Shown piece by piece: positions 30,487 through 39,317 of a DNA stretch of 64,000 nucleotides. Both the position numbers and the translations under genes were made by a program. Position 1 is the stretch's first letter. Each line of letters starts with the position of its first letter. A model generated the notes under the pieces. The model made no database searches, was not told the origin of the DNA, and saw nothing but the letters and a program-made list of their open reading frames with translations. Source of the stretch: Acidobacteriota bacterium (GTDB taxonomy: Bacteria > Acidobacteriota > Blastocatellia > Pyrinomonadales > Pyrinomonadaceae); contig JAFAZX010000057.1 of the NCBI GenBank assembly GCA_019239425.1, positions 39,132 to 103,131 on the forward strand, in the 5' to 3' direction.

Positions 30487-31908
30487 TTACGTCGAAGGGA
30501 GGGAGGCGACGAAGGTGCTGCCGGCGGACTCGGAAGGCCGCAGCTCGAGGCTGCCGCCATGCGCCTCGGCGATCCAGCGCGCGATGGAGAGGCCGAGCCC
30601 GGCCCCGCTGCCGCCGGCCTGTGTCGCCGCGGCGCGCGAGCGCGCCTTATCCACCCGGTAGAACCTCTCGAAGATGCGCGGCTGCGCCTCCTCGGGGATA
30701 CCCGTACCCGTGTCGCTCACCGTGATGTTCAAACCCTCGTCGGAGCGCGCGAGCACGACGCGCACCGACCCGCCGCCGGGCGTGTGCTTGACGGCGTTGT
30801 CGAGCAGGTTGAGGAGCATCTGCCGCAGCAGCCCTTCGTCGCCGTGGAAAGGCGTCTCCTGGGCCGGGGCGACCGTGACGCTGACGCCCTTGCGCGCGGC
30901 CAGCACGCCGGCCGCGCGCGCCGCCTCCATGACCAGCTCGTCCAGATAGAAGTCGCACGGCCGCAGCCCCTGCTGCCCCACGTCGGCGCGCGCCAGCGTG
31001 AACATGTCCTCGACGATGCGCGAGAGGCGTCGGGCCTGCTCGTCGATGATCTTCAGCGCGTCGCGATACTCGCCCTCCGTCCGCCCGTCGCGTTCGAGCG
31101 TCACGTCGGTCGCCGTCCTCATGACCGACAGCGGCGTGCGCAGCTCGTGCGAGGCGTCGGCCATGAAGCGGCGCTGGTGCGTGAACGACTCGTTGAGGCG
31201 CGCGAGCAGCTCGTTGAAGGTCGCGGCGAGCCGCCCCAGCTCGTCGCGCGGGTTCCCGACGGGCAGCCGCTGTTCGAGGTTCTCCGCGCCGATGCGTCGC
31301 GCCCGCTCGGACATCGCCACCACCGACGAGAGGCTCCTGCGCGCGAGGAACCAGCCGCCCAGTCCCGAGAGCAGGAGCGCGGCCGGCACTATCACGTAGA
31401 GCATCTCGCGTACGTCGGCCAGCTTGTCAGTCACCGGCTCGAAGGAGGCGCTCACGACGAGCACGTAAGCGCCGGCCTGCGCCGAGACCTGTACGCGCTG
31501 CGAGGCGACGCGTCGGTCGACCTCGTCGCCTCCCGCCTGCCGCGTCTCGGTTTCGAGGTGAATGTCGTCGGCCTGTAGAGATTCGGCCGCGGGGGGGCGG
31601 GCGTGCACTCCGCCTTGCGCGGGCTGCTCGGCGACGAGGTCGCCCGACGCGTTGAAGACCGCGGCGGCCTCGCGCGTCGAGAGTTCGTTGACGGCGTCGA
31701 GCGCCGCCTGCCGCTCGGGTCTCCCCTCGCCCATCTCGCGCACGAGCTTGACGGCCACGGTCTCAAGCGAGAGCCGCAGGTTGTCGTCGAGGTCTTCGTA
31801 GAGGCTGCGCGACACCAGCGCGTAGAGGGCGACGCTGAAGCCGACCAGCACCAGCGCCAGCACGCCGACGTACCAGAGCGTCAGCCGCACTCGAACGGAG
31901 TCAAGCAT
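30487..31908 (-). CDS. Sensor histidine kinase
   Basis: 473 aa from ATG 31908, which overlaps the stop of the response regulator by 8 bases (ATGCTTGA), so the pair is translationally coupled. Two membrane helices (about 10-32 and 183-203) flank a periplasmic sensor of about 150 residues. HAMP follows (RRSLSSVVAMSERARRIG). The H-box ADASHELRTPLSVM has the phospho-accepting His, the N-box is LLNLLDNAVKHT, and the G-boxes are DTGTGIPE and GAGLGLSI. All are intact, so it should be an active kinase. The signal is unknown. The broken TonB receptor begins 80 bases downstream and may be a target or a co-regulated gene. Confidence 0.95.
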   Translation of the reverse strand: MLDSVRVRLTLWYVGVLALVLVGFSVALYALVSRSLYEDLDDNLRLSLETVAVKLVREMGEGRPERQAALDAVNELSTREAAAVFNASGDLVAEQPAQGGVHARPPAAESLQADDIHLETETRQAGGDEVDRRVASQRVQVSAQAGAYVLVVSASFEPVTDKLADVREMLYVIVPAALLLSGLGGWFLARRSLSSVVAMSERARRIGAENLEQRLPVGNPRDELGRLAATFNELLARLNESFTHQRRFMADASHELRTPLSVMRTATDVTLERDGRTEGEYRDALKIIDEQARRLSRIVEDMFTLARADVGQQGLRPCDFYLDELVMEAARAAGVLAARKGVSVTVAPAQETPFHGDEGLLRQMLLNLLDNAVKHTPGGGSVRVVLARSDEGLNITVSDTGTGIPEEAQPRIFERFYRVDKARSRAAATQAGGSGAGLGLSIARWIAEAHGGSLELRPSESAGSTFVASLPST

Positions 31909-32617
31909 CGAGTTCCGGCCCCCCCGGCGCGAGGACGTACCCGGCCCCGCGCCGCGTGTGCAGCAACTTCGTCGCGAAGCCGTCATCCACCTTGCGGCGC
32001 AGGCGCTGCACGTATACCTCTATGAGGTTGGAGAAGAGGTCGAAGTTCTCGTCCCAGACGTGCTCGGCTATGTCGCCGCGCGAGACGACCTCGCCCGCCC
32101 GGCGCGCGAGATATTCGAGCAGCGCGTACTCCTTCGCCGTCAGGTTGACGCCGCGCCCTCCGCGCGCGACCCGCCGCGTCCTCGTGTCTATTTCGAGGCT
32201 GTCCACGCGTATCACGTCCGGCGTGAGCGCCTGCCCGCGCCGCAGCAGCGCGCGCATGTGCGCGAGCAGTTCGCGGAAGTCGAAGGGCTTCGTCAGGTAG
32301 TCGTCCGCGCCGGTGTCGAGCCCCTCGACGCGGTCGTCTATCGTGTCGCGCGCCGTCAGCATGAGGATGGGGACTGAGGAGCCCGAGGCCCGCAGCTCGC
32401 GGCAGACCTCGAAGCCGTCTTTACCCGGCAGCATGATGTCCAAGATGATGAGGTCGTAGTCGTTGATGCCCGCCTGGTAGAGCGCGCCGTCGCCGTCCTG
32501 CGCCACGTCCACGGCGTAGGTCTGCTCGCGCAGCCCCTTCGCCATCATGCGCGCCGCGCTCGGCTCGTCCTCGACCAGCAGAATGCGCAAAACCGTTCGC
32601 CCCTTCGTGTCGGCCAT
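31901..32617 (-). CDS. OmpR-family response regulator
   Basis: ATG 32617 gives 238 aa. The receiver has the acidic pair in LLVEDEPSA, the phospho-acceptor Asp in IILDIMLPG, Thr in MLTARD and the conserved Lys in YLTKPFDF. The C-terminal winged-helix domain (LTAKEYALLEYLARRAGEVVSR...VYVQRLRRKVDDGF) is of the OmpR/PhoB type and ends with the usual HTRRGAGYVL. It is first in a two-gene signalling operon with the histidine kinase. The divergent spacer (32618-32884) to the radical SAM gene holds GTTCATGTTC-like half-sites that could bind an OmpR-type regulator, so control of the glycan operon is possible but unproven. Confidence 0.95.
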   Translation of the reverse strand: MADTKGRTVLRILLVEDEPSAARMMAKGLREQTYAVDVAQDGDGALYQAGINDYDLIILDIMLPGKDGFEVCRELRASGSSVPILMLTARDTIDDRVEGLDTGADDYLTKPFDFRELLAHMRALLRRGQALTPDVIRVDSLEIDTRTRRVARGGRGVNLTAKEYALLEYLARRAGEVVSRGDIAEHVWDENFDLFSNLIEVYVQRLRRKVDDGFATKLLHTRRGAGYVLAPGGPELDA

Positions 32618-32884
32618 TATAGCGAGGCGCGGGAGGATTGCGGATATTACGCCCCGGCAGATGAACGCAAAATAAATCGCGCGGCCGCCGTAGGCCGTCA
32701 CTCAAACGCCCGCCGCCCATCAACCCTGAAGACGTAACGTTAGGCCCCACGGTTACGCGAGAAGACAGCGGCCCGCCGTTTATCTTCTGTTCATGTTCCG
32801 TTTCGTACCCTGCCGCCCGCGCCCACGAAGTGCGTCCTGCCAGTCTCCCGAAACCGCGCCGACGAACGCAGAGGAAGTGGCCCG

Positions 32885-33904
32885 TTGAAGAAGAGCCTGA
32901 TGCTCAAGAACGCCCTACGCCAGTTGCGGCACGGCTTCAACCGTCCCTTCATGGTGATGTTCGAGACGACGCTCCACTGCAACATGAAGTGCGGTTACTG
33001 CGCCATCTGGCAGAACCAGCAGCCCGAAGAGCGCGCCGTGCGCGAGCGCGTCTTCGCGCGCATGGACGAGGCGGCGGAGTTCGGCGTCTTCGCCTGGAGC
33101 TTCTCGGGCGGCGAGCCCCTGATGAACCCGAACGTGCCCGACTATATCGAGTACGCCGCGCGCAAGGGCTTCTACACCTCGATGCCGACGAACGGACTGG
33201 CGCTCAAGAAGTACGCGCGTTCGTGCGTCCAATTAGACCAGCTCGAAGTCTCCGTGGACACGCTCGACCGGGAGAAGTTCGCGCGTCGGCGCGGGATCGA
33301 CGGCCTGCCCACAATCCTCGCGGCGCTCGACCACGTCGCGGGCGAACTCGAACACAACACCGTCCAGATAAACGCCGCCGTCGACCTCGACAACCTCGAA
33401 GACCTCCCGGCGCTCGCCGAATACTGCGAGGAGCGCGGCTTCCTTCTACACACCGAGGCCGTGCACAACGTCGTCCGGACGACTTGGAAGACCGAGGACG
33501 TGGAGATGCGGCGCGAAGAACTCGACCGCGTGGCGGCCTTCGTGCTCGAACTTCGTAAGAGGCACAAGTGCGTGCGCTTCTACACGGACTACTACAAGTT
33601 CTACCGCGACGACGGCTTCGGCGAGAAGTTCCCCTGCCGCTCGGCCTCGCACCTCGTCAACATGCGGCCGGACGGCTCGATACAGTTCCCGTGCGCCTTC
33701 GTCTCGCTGCACCGCGGCGCGCCCGAGATGTCGCTGCGCGAAATCTACGACTCGCCCGAGGTGCGCAAGATTGTGGAGCAGTCGCCGCGGATGTGGGACT
33801 TCTGCAAGGGCTGCAAGATCGGCTGCCCCTACGAAGTCTCCGCGTACCGTAACAGCCCCTTGACGGCTATACGTTCCGCGCTCGACTTCATGCGCGCAGG
33901 CTGA
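32885..33904 (+). CDS. Radical SAM enzyme, first gene of the glycan/glycolipid operon
   Basis: 339 aa from TTG 32885 with AGAGGAAG upstream. The cluster motif CNMKCGYC places Cys32, Cys36 and Cys39, and WSFSGGEPLM follows as the SAM-binding GGE motif. The C-terminus has extra cysteines (FPCAF, FCKGCKIGCPYE), as in SPASM/twitch-type enzymes that bind a second cluster. These enzymes do radical-based dehydrogenation, epimerisation or C-C bond formation. Some family members act in lipid (HpnH-like) or aminoglycoside (BtrN-like) pathways; the sequence does not decide. It sits 42 bases upstream of the ABC exporter and probably belongs to the same transcript. Confidence 0.85.
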   Translation: MKKSLMLKNALRQLRHGFNRPFMVMFETTLHCNMKCGYCAIWQNQQPEERAVRERVFARMDEAAEFGVFAWSFSGGEPLMNPNVPDYIEYAARKGFYTSMPTNGLALKKYARSCVQLDQLEVSVDTLDREKFARRRGIDGLPTILAALDHVAGELEHNTVQINAAVDLDNLEDLPALAEYCEERGFLLHTEAVHNVVRTTWKTEDVEMRREELDRVAAFVLELRKRHKCVRFYTDYYKFYRDDGFGEKFPCRSASHLVNMRPDGSIQFPCAFVSLHRGAPEMSLREIYDSPEVRKIVEQSPRMWDFCKGCKIGCPYEVSAYRNSPLTAIRSALDFMRAG

Positions 33905-33946
33905 ACCGCGCCGCGCGGCCTCATCGGCAGGCGAAAATTTTACAGG

Positions 33947-34921
33947 ATGAGTTGGCGTTCGACACAGACGGTTGACGGCCGCGGGCGGCGTGGCGTTGGG
34001 GCGTGCGCCGCCTCGGACGCGCGCGCTCCTGCGCTCAGGGCGCGCGGCCTCGTCAAGCGTTACCGCGGGGGAGTAGAGGCCAACCGCGGCATTGATCTGG
34101 AGGTGAACGCGGGCGAGGTGGTCTCGGTGCTCGGGCCTAACGGCGCGGGCAAGACGACGTTCCTGCGGCAGGTCACGACGGAGCTTCGCCCGACCGAGGG
34201 GGGCGTCGAAGTCTTCGGCGTGGACGCCGTCGCCGCGCCGCTGCGCGCGAAACGCCTGATGGGCGTAACGCCGCAGGAGGCCGGACTCTTCGAGCAGTTG
34301 AAGGTGCGCGAGCACCTTGAGTTGTTCGCGCGCCTCAAGGGTCTGTCGAAGGCCGAGGCGCGCGCGGCGTCGCGGGAGGTGGCCGAGGAACTCGGGCTCG
34401 CGCCCGAATCGGGGAAAAGGGTCGGCGACCTCTCCGGCGGACAGCGGCGACGCGTGCTCTTGGGCCTCGCGCTCCTGGGCCGCCCGCCGCTGCTCGTCCT
34501 CGACGAGCCGACGACGGGGCTCGACCCGGCTTCGCGCCGCGCCGTGTGGGACGTGATACGGCGCGCGGCCTCGCGCGGCGCGGCCGTCATCCTCTCGACC
34601 CACTACATAGAAGAGGCCGAGCGTTTGAGCGACCGCGTCGCCGTCATCCTCGATGGGCGTCTGGTCGCCTTCGGCACGCTCGAAGAGTTGCTGGGCCGAT
34701 TGGAGCGGAGCTACCGCGTCAGCTACCGCGACCCCTTTGACCCGGAGGGCGAGACGCGCTCGCTCTACTTCGAGAGCTTCGCGGAGGCGCGCGGGCACGT
34801 CCAGGAGGAAGGGCTCTCGGAGTACACGGTGGCGCGCGCCTCGCTCGAAGACGTTTACTTCGCGCTGACCGGGCAGCGCGCGACCGAAGAGGCGAGTGAA
34901 GAGGTCGCATGCGGCGTCTGA
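33947..34921 (+). CDS. ABC transporter ATP-binding protein
   Basis: 324 aa. Walker A GPNGAGKTT, Q-loop TPQEAG, signature LSGGQRRR, Walker B LLVLDEPTTGLD and H-loop STHYIEEAE are all present, so the ATPase should work. It is of the DRA/CcmA-like subfamily used with ABC-2 permeases for export of lipids, drugs or polysaccharides. The C-terminal extension carries a family-typical regulatory segment. It overlaps the permease start by 13 bases, so the two form one exporter, probably for the product of the downstream biosynthetic genes. Confidence 0.93.
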   Translation: MSWRSTQTVDGRGRRGVGACAASDARAPALRARGLVKRYRGGVEANRGIDLEVNAGEVVSVLGPNGAGKTTFLRQVTTELRPTEGGVEVFGVDAVAAPLRAKRLMGVTPQEAGLFEQLKVREHLELFARLKGLSKAEARAASREVAEELGLAPESGKRVGDLSGGQRRRVLLGLALLGRPPLLVLDEPTTGLDPASRRAVWDVIRRAASRGAAVILSTHYIEEAERLSDRVAVILDGRLVAFGTLEELLGRLERSYRVSYRDPFDPEGETRSLYFESFAEARGHVQEEGLSEYTVARASLEDVYFALTGQRATEEASEEVACGV

Positions 34922-35649
34922 ACGAGATCACCTGCGTCTTCCGCATACAGCTCGCCAACATGCGCGGCGAGGCGGGGCCGTTCCTGCTCGCGGCGGTCGT
35001 CTTTCCCTCGGCGATGTATCTCTTCGCCGGGGCGGTGGGGGGCGCGGGCGCAGCTACGGGCGAGGCGCGCCTGCGCTTCCTCGCCGGCTCGATAGTCTTC
35101 TCGCTGTCGCTGACCTCAATCAGTTGGCTCGGCTACCTGATGCTTGAGAACCGCTTCACGGGACGTCTGAAGCTGTTCGCAACGCTGCCGCTCGCGCGCT
35201 CCTCCTACGTCTTCGGCTTCCTCGGCTTCGCGCTCGCGCAGGGGGCGCTCTCGACGGCGGCGCTGCTCGCCGTGGGGCGCTGGGCCGGCGTGCCCGTGCG
35301 CCCGAGCATCGTGCCGCTGGCGCTCGTCGTCGTGCTGACGATTCTTTGCCTGTGCGGACTCGGCGCGGTCGTGGCCGCGCGCGCGCGCAGCTTCACCGAA
35401 GGGTCTTTGATGACCGACGCCCTGGGCGCGGGGCTCGTCTTCCTCGCGCCGGTCTACTACGCGCCGGAGGCGATGCCCGGCTGGCTCGGTGCGGTCTCAC
35501 GCTGGCTGCCGACGACGTTCGCGGCGAGCGCCGTGCGCACGGCGCTCTCGGGCGGCCACGAGGTTTACGGCGAGGCTTTGGCGCTCGCGCTCACCGCCGC
35601 CGCGACGCTCGCCCTCGGGCTCAGGCTTATGAAGTGGAGGGAGGACTAG
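34909..35649 (+). CDS. ABC-2 type exporter permease
   Basis: 246 aa with six predicted membrane helices (for example FLLAAVVFPSAMYLFAGAV and TLALGLRLM), the usual size for ABC-2 membrane subunits of daunorubicin/polysaccharide/lipid exporters. ATG 34909 lies inside the end of the ATPase gene. Its stop is only 8 bases before the first glycosyltransferase, placing it firmly in the operon. Confidence 0.85.
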   Translation: MRRLNEITCVFRIQLANMRGEAGPFLLAAVVFPSAMYLFAGAVGGAGAATGEARLRFLAGSIVFSLSLTSISWLGYLMLENRFTGRLKLFATLPLARSSYVFGFLGFALAQGALSTAALLAVGRWAGVPVRPSIVPLALVVVLTILCLCGLGAVVAARARSFTEGSLMTDALGAGLVFLAPVYYAPEAMPGWLGAVSRWLPTTFAASAVRTALSGGHEVYGEALALALTAAATLALGLRLMKWRED

Positions 35650-35657
35650 AGAGCAGC

Positions 35658-36848
35658 ATGCGAAAGTCGCCTCGCATACTCGTCCTCACGCTCTCCTTCG
35701 GCTCGGGCCACGTGCGCGCGGCGCAGGCGGTCGCGCGCGAGTTGAGTCGGCGGGAGCCGCGCGCGGACGTGCGAGTGTGCGACGCGCTCGAAGGCTCGCG
35801 CCTTATGTTCCGGGCCTTCTACGTGTGGCCATACTGGGCGATGGTGCGTTACGCGCCGTCTTTGTGGGGGCACTTCTTCGCGGCGCGGGTCGCGCGCGGC
35901 GACACCGCGACCGCGCCCGGCTGGGCTTTCCGTCGGGGCTGCGCGCACGTCTTCAGGTTAATCGAAGAGTTTCGTCCGGAGACAATCGTCGCGTGCGAAG
36001 TCGCGGCGTGCGAGTTGGCGGCCCTCGCCAAGCGTGAAGCAGTGACCGGCGCACGCCTGGTCAGCGTCATCACAGACCACGAGGCCGAGCCCGTGTGGGT
36101 CAAGCGGGAGGTCGACGCCTACGCCGTGGCCGACGAGGGAGTGCGCGAACAGTTGCGCGCGTGGGGTGCTCCGCCGGAACGCGTCACGGTCTGCGGTATC
36201 CCGACCGACACCGCCTTTCACGAACGTCACGATGCGCGGGAGACTCGCCGCCGTCACGGCATACACAACGACGCGCCCGTCGTGCTGCTCATGGGCGGCG
36301 GTATGGGGCCGACGCGCATGGACGTGGTCGCGTCGTACCTGTGCCGCGCCGGCACGCCCTTGCACGCCGTCGCCATCACCGGGCGCGACCGGCGTGCGCA
36401 GCGAAGGCTCGGGCGGCTCAAGGCCGAGCCGCCCGCTACCTTGCGCGTGCTCGGCTGGGCCGAGGACGTGCCCGCGCTAATGCAAGCCGCTTCGGCGCTC
36501 GTCACAAAGCCCGGCGGGTTGACGACGGCCGAGGCCGCCCTCTGCGCGCTCCCCGCGGTCTTCTTTGACGCGATACCCGGCCCCGAGAGGCGCAACGCCG
36601 AGCGCGTGGCCGAGGCCGGCGCCGCCGTCATCGCCGACACCCCCGAAGCCGCGGCAAACGCCGCACACTCTCTCTTGCGTGATAAAGGGGCGTTGCGACT
36701 CATGTCGGAGCGGGCCGGACAGATTTCAAAGCCGGACGCCGCGGCCGACATCGCGCGCCTCGTCTTAAACGACCACGCTATGAACGCGTGCAAAACGGGA
36801 GGCGTGAGCGCGCGTGCGCGGGCCGCCGCGGCGAGGTGGGCTGTATGA
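35658..36848 (+). CDS. MGDG-synthase/MurG-like (GT28) glycosyltransferase 1
   Basis: 396 aa from ATG 35658. The N-terminus ILVLTLSFGSGHVRAAQAVA is the GxGH acceptor-side motif of monogalactosyldiacylglycerol and diacylglycerol-glucosyl transferases. The C-terminal half has GWAEDVPALMQAASALVTKPGGLTTAEA, with the KPGG donor-binding loop. The family transfers a hexose from a UDP-sugar to a lipid acceptor at the inner face of the membrane. The in-frame region upstream of 35658 is antisense-like and overlaps the permease, so the longer frame is rejected. Its stop overlaps the next start as ATGA. Confidence 0.88.
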   Translation: MRKSPRILVLTLSFGSGHVRAAQAVARELSRREPRADVRVCDALEGSRLMFRAFYVWPYWAMVRYAPSLWGHFFAARVARGDTATAPGWAFRRGCAHVFRLIEEFRPETIVACEVAACELAALAKREAVTGARLVSVITDHEAEPVWVKREVDAYAVADEGVREQLRAWGAPPERVTVCGIPTDTAFHERHDARETRRRHGIHNDAPVVLLMGGGMGPTRMDVVASYLCRAGTPLHAVAITGRDRRAQRRLGRLKAEPPATLRVLGWAEDVPALMQAASALVTKPGGLTTAEAALCALPAVFFDAIPGPERRNAERVAEAGAAVIADTPEAAANAAHSLLRDKGALRLMSERAGQISKPDAAADIARLVLNDHAMNACKTGGVSARARAAAARWAV

Positions 36849-38113
36849 AGCGGTCTCTCGCACAGGACGGCGGGCCGCCGACAGCGCCATCGCACGCGTC
36901 GGTGTCGGCCGGGGCCGAAAGGCCCGTGCTCATCCTGACCATCGCCAACGGCGCGGGGCACATCGGCGTCGCACAGGGGCTCGCCGCGGCCGTCCGCGCC
37001 ACGCGGCCGACGACGCCCGTCATCGTGGCGGACGTTGCCGACTACATGAGTCCGTTCGCGCGCTTCACGCACGTCACGGCCTACCTGTGGCTGGTCAAGC
37101 ACGCGCCCGCGCTGTGGGATCGCATAGACCGCTATCAGAAGGGGCAGGAGCACACGAGCCCCGAGTGGTACTACCGTCGGGGCTTGCGCCGCCTGTTCGA
37201 ACTCGCGCGCCGCGTGCGCCCCGGCGCGCTCGTCGCGACCGAGGTCGGCTGCTGCGAGATTGCCTCGCTCGTCAAGCGCGACTTCGCGCCGGGCGTGCCG
37301 CTCGTCGCCGTCAACGACGACCCCGACGCAGACCGCGCGTGGGTGCAGCCCGAAGTTGACCTTTACTGCTTCGTGAGCGACGAGGTCGGCCGCCAGCTCA
37401 TCTCGCACGGCGCGGACGCGGCCCGCGTCGTCTCGTGGGGCGTGCCGCTGCGCACGGGGTTCTCGAACCTGCGCGGGCGTGAGGCAGAGCGCGAGGCGGT
37501 CTGCGAATGGCTCGGGCTGGACGCGTGCCTACCGCTCGTCATCGTCGCGGGGGGCGGCGAAGGGATGGGGCGGATTGAGGAGACGGCCGCGCGCCTGCTC
37601 GCACTGAGAGAGCACGCGCCACAGGTCGTCGTCCTGGCCGGCAACAACGCGAGGCTCAAGGCGCGCTGCGAGCGTCTGTTGAAGGGCGACAGCGGCGCGC
37701 GCCTGCGCGTACTCGGCTGGACTGACCGCGTGCCGCAGTTGATGGCGGCCGCGGACGTGATGGTCTCGAAGCTCGGCAGCATGTTCAACGAGGCGCTGGC
37801 CGTCGAGTTGCCCATCGTCGCCGCGGAGCCGCCGCCGGGGGCGGAGCGCGTGCAGTACCGCCTGCTTGAAGAGTGGGGGACGGGCCGCGCCGTCAGGACG
37901 ACGGACGAGGCCGTCTCGGAGGTCGCGCGCCTGCTCTCGACGCCGCGTGCGCTCGAAGCGATGCGCGAGCGAGCGCGGCAGAGAAGGAGGCCGGACGCCG
38001 CGCTGCGCATCGCGCGCTGGCTCGCCGCCGAGTCGGACGCGCGCGGGCTTAACCCCCGCGGGGGCGACCTCCCCGCCCGCGACGAAGCGTGCCTCGACGC
38101 GGCGGTCGTCTGA
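36845..38113 (+). CDS. MGDG-synthase/MurG-like glycosyltransferase 2 (divergent paralogue)
   Basis: 422 aa from ATG 36845, coupled by ATGA to its paralogue. The N-terminal motif is ILTIANGAGHIGVAQGLA, and the middle VNDDPDADRAWVQPEVDLYCF aligns with TDHEAEPVWVKREVDAYAV of the first enzyme. In the donor loop KPGG is replaced by SKLGSMFNEALAVELP, so the donor sugar or activity may differ. The pair could add two sugars in turn to one lipid, or act as an active/regulatory pair. A 28-base gap leads to the aminotransferase. Confidence 0.85.
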   Translation: MKRSLAQDGGPPTAPSHASVSAGAERPVLILTIANGAGHIGVAQGLAAAVRATRPTTPVIVADVADYMSPFARFTHVTAYLWLVKHAPALWDRIDRYQKGQEHTSPEWYYRRGLRRLFELARRVRPGALVATEVGCCEIASLVKRDFAPGVPLVAVNDDPDADRAWVQPEVDLYCFVSDEVGRQLISHGADAARVVSWGVPLRTGFSNLRGREAEREAVCEWLGLDACLPLVIVAGGGEGMGRIEETAARLLALREHAPQVVVLAGNNARLKARCERLLKGDSGARLRVLGWTDRVPQLMAAADVMVSKLGSMFNEALAVELPIVAAEPPPGAERVQYRLLEEWGTGRAVRTTDEAVSEVARLLSTPRALEAMRERARQRRRPDAALRIARWLAAESDARGLNPRGGDLPARDEACLDAAVV

Positions 38114-38141
38114 AATTTCAAGGGGAACGAAAGGAGAAACG

Positions 38142-39317
38142 GTGGCTCTCAGAATACCCCCGGCCAAAGTCTTCTTCCCGGAGGAAGACCGCAAGGCCAT
38201 CCTCGGGCACATCGACGAGGCGTTAGCCACAGGCCAGTTGACCCTCGGCCGGCACGTCAGGGCGTTCGAGGAGGAGTTCGCCGCTGCGACCGGCTCGAGC
38301 CACGCCGTCGCGGTCAACAGCGGCACGAGTTCCATAGAGATTGCGCTGCGCGTCTTCGGCGTCGAGGGCCGCGACGTGCTCGTCCCGACCAACACCTTCT
38401 TCGCCACGCCCGCGGCCGTCGTCCACGCGGGCGGCCGCCCGCGCTTCGTGGATGCAGACCCCTCGACCTTCTCCGTGAGCCTCGAAGCTTTGAAGAGACG
38501 GCTCACGCCGGAGACGGCGGGCGTCATCGTCGTCCACATCGCGGGCATTGTGACGCCCGAGATGTACGCCATACGTGACTTCTGCAAGGCGCGCGGCCTC
38601 TTCCTCTTCGAGGACGCGGCGCACGCGCAGGGGTGCGGCTTCGGCGGGCGGGCGGCGGGCACGTTCGGCGACGCGGCCTCCTTCTCCTTCTACCCGACGA
38701 AGGTCATGACGAGCGCGGAGGGCGGCATGATCGTGACCAACGACGAGAGGCTGCGCGACGAGGCGGTGGTCTACCGCGACCAGGGCAAGGCGGACTTCCA
38801 CACGAACGCGCACACGCGCATGGGCTACAACTGGAGGATGAGCGAGCCGCACGCCATCATCGGCCGCTCTCAGCTCGCACGCCTCGAAGATTTCGTCGCC
38901 GCGCGCCAAAGGGTCGCGCGCGTGTACGACGAAGGGCTACGCGGCGTCGAAGGCATCACCCCGCTTCTACTTCCCGAGGGCTGCCGCTCGAACTATTACA
39001 AGTACATCGCGCTGCTCGGCCCCGGCATTGACCGCAAGGCACTCAAGCAGGTCTTACGCGAGGAGTACGGCGTCGGCCTGAGCGGCGAGGTCTACGAGCA
39101 GCCCTGCCACCTCCAGCCCGTCTTCGCGCCTTACGCCGCGGGCGCGTTTCCCGAGGCCGAAGACATCTGCGCGCGCCACGTCTGTCTTCCCGTCTACGCG
39201 AACATGACGGACGAGGAGGCGCGCTACGTCGTCTCCTCGCTGGCCGGCGCGCTCGGTCGTTTGTCGGAGGGCGCAGAGGTCAAGAAGGCCGCGCTTCGCG
39301 AAAGGAGCAGAGTATGA
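38142..39317 (+). CDS. DegT/DnrJ/EryC1/StrS sugar aminotransferase
   Basis: 391 aa from GTG 38142 with a near-perfect AAGGAG upstream. AVNSGTSSIEIAL binds the PLP phosphate, FEDAAHAQG carries the PLP-pyridine Asp, and SFYPTKVMTSAEGGM holds the catalytic Lys. The family converts keto-sugars or keto-cyclitols to amino-sugars using glutamate or glutamine. With the epimerase immediately downstream (ATGA overlap), it probably builds an amino-sugar nucleotide or aminocyclitol used by the glycosyltransferases. Confidence 0.93.
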   Translation: MALRIPPAKVFFPEEDRKAILGHIDEALATGQLTLGRHVRAFEEEFAAATGSSHAVAVNSGTSSIEIALRVFGVEGRDVLVPTNTFFATPAAVVHAGGRPRFVDADPSTFSVSLEALKRRLTPETAGVIVVHIAGIVTPEMYAIRDFCKARGLFLFEDAAHAQGCGFGGRAAGTFGDAASFSFYPTKVMTSAEGGMIVTNDERLRDEAVVYRDQGKADFHTNAHTRMGYNWRMSEPHAIIGRSQLARLEDFVAARQRVARVYDEGLRGVEGITPLLLPEGCRSNYYKYIALLGPGIDRKALKQVLREEYGVGLSGEVYEQPCHLQPVFAPYAAGAFPEAEDICARHVCLPVYANMTDEEARYVVSSLAGALGRLSEGAEVKKAALRERSRV

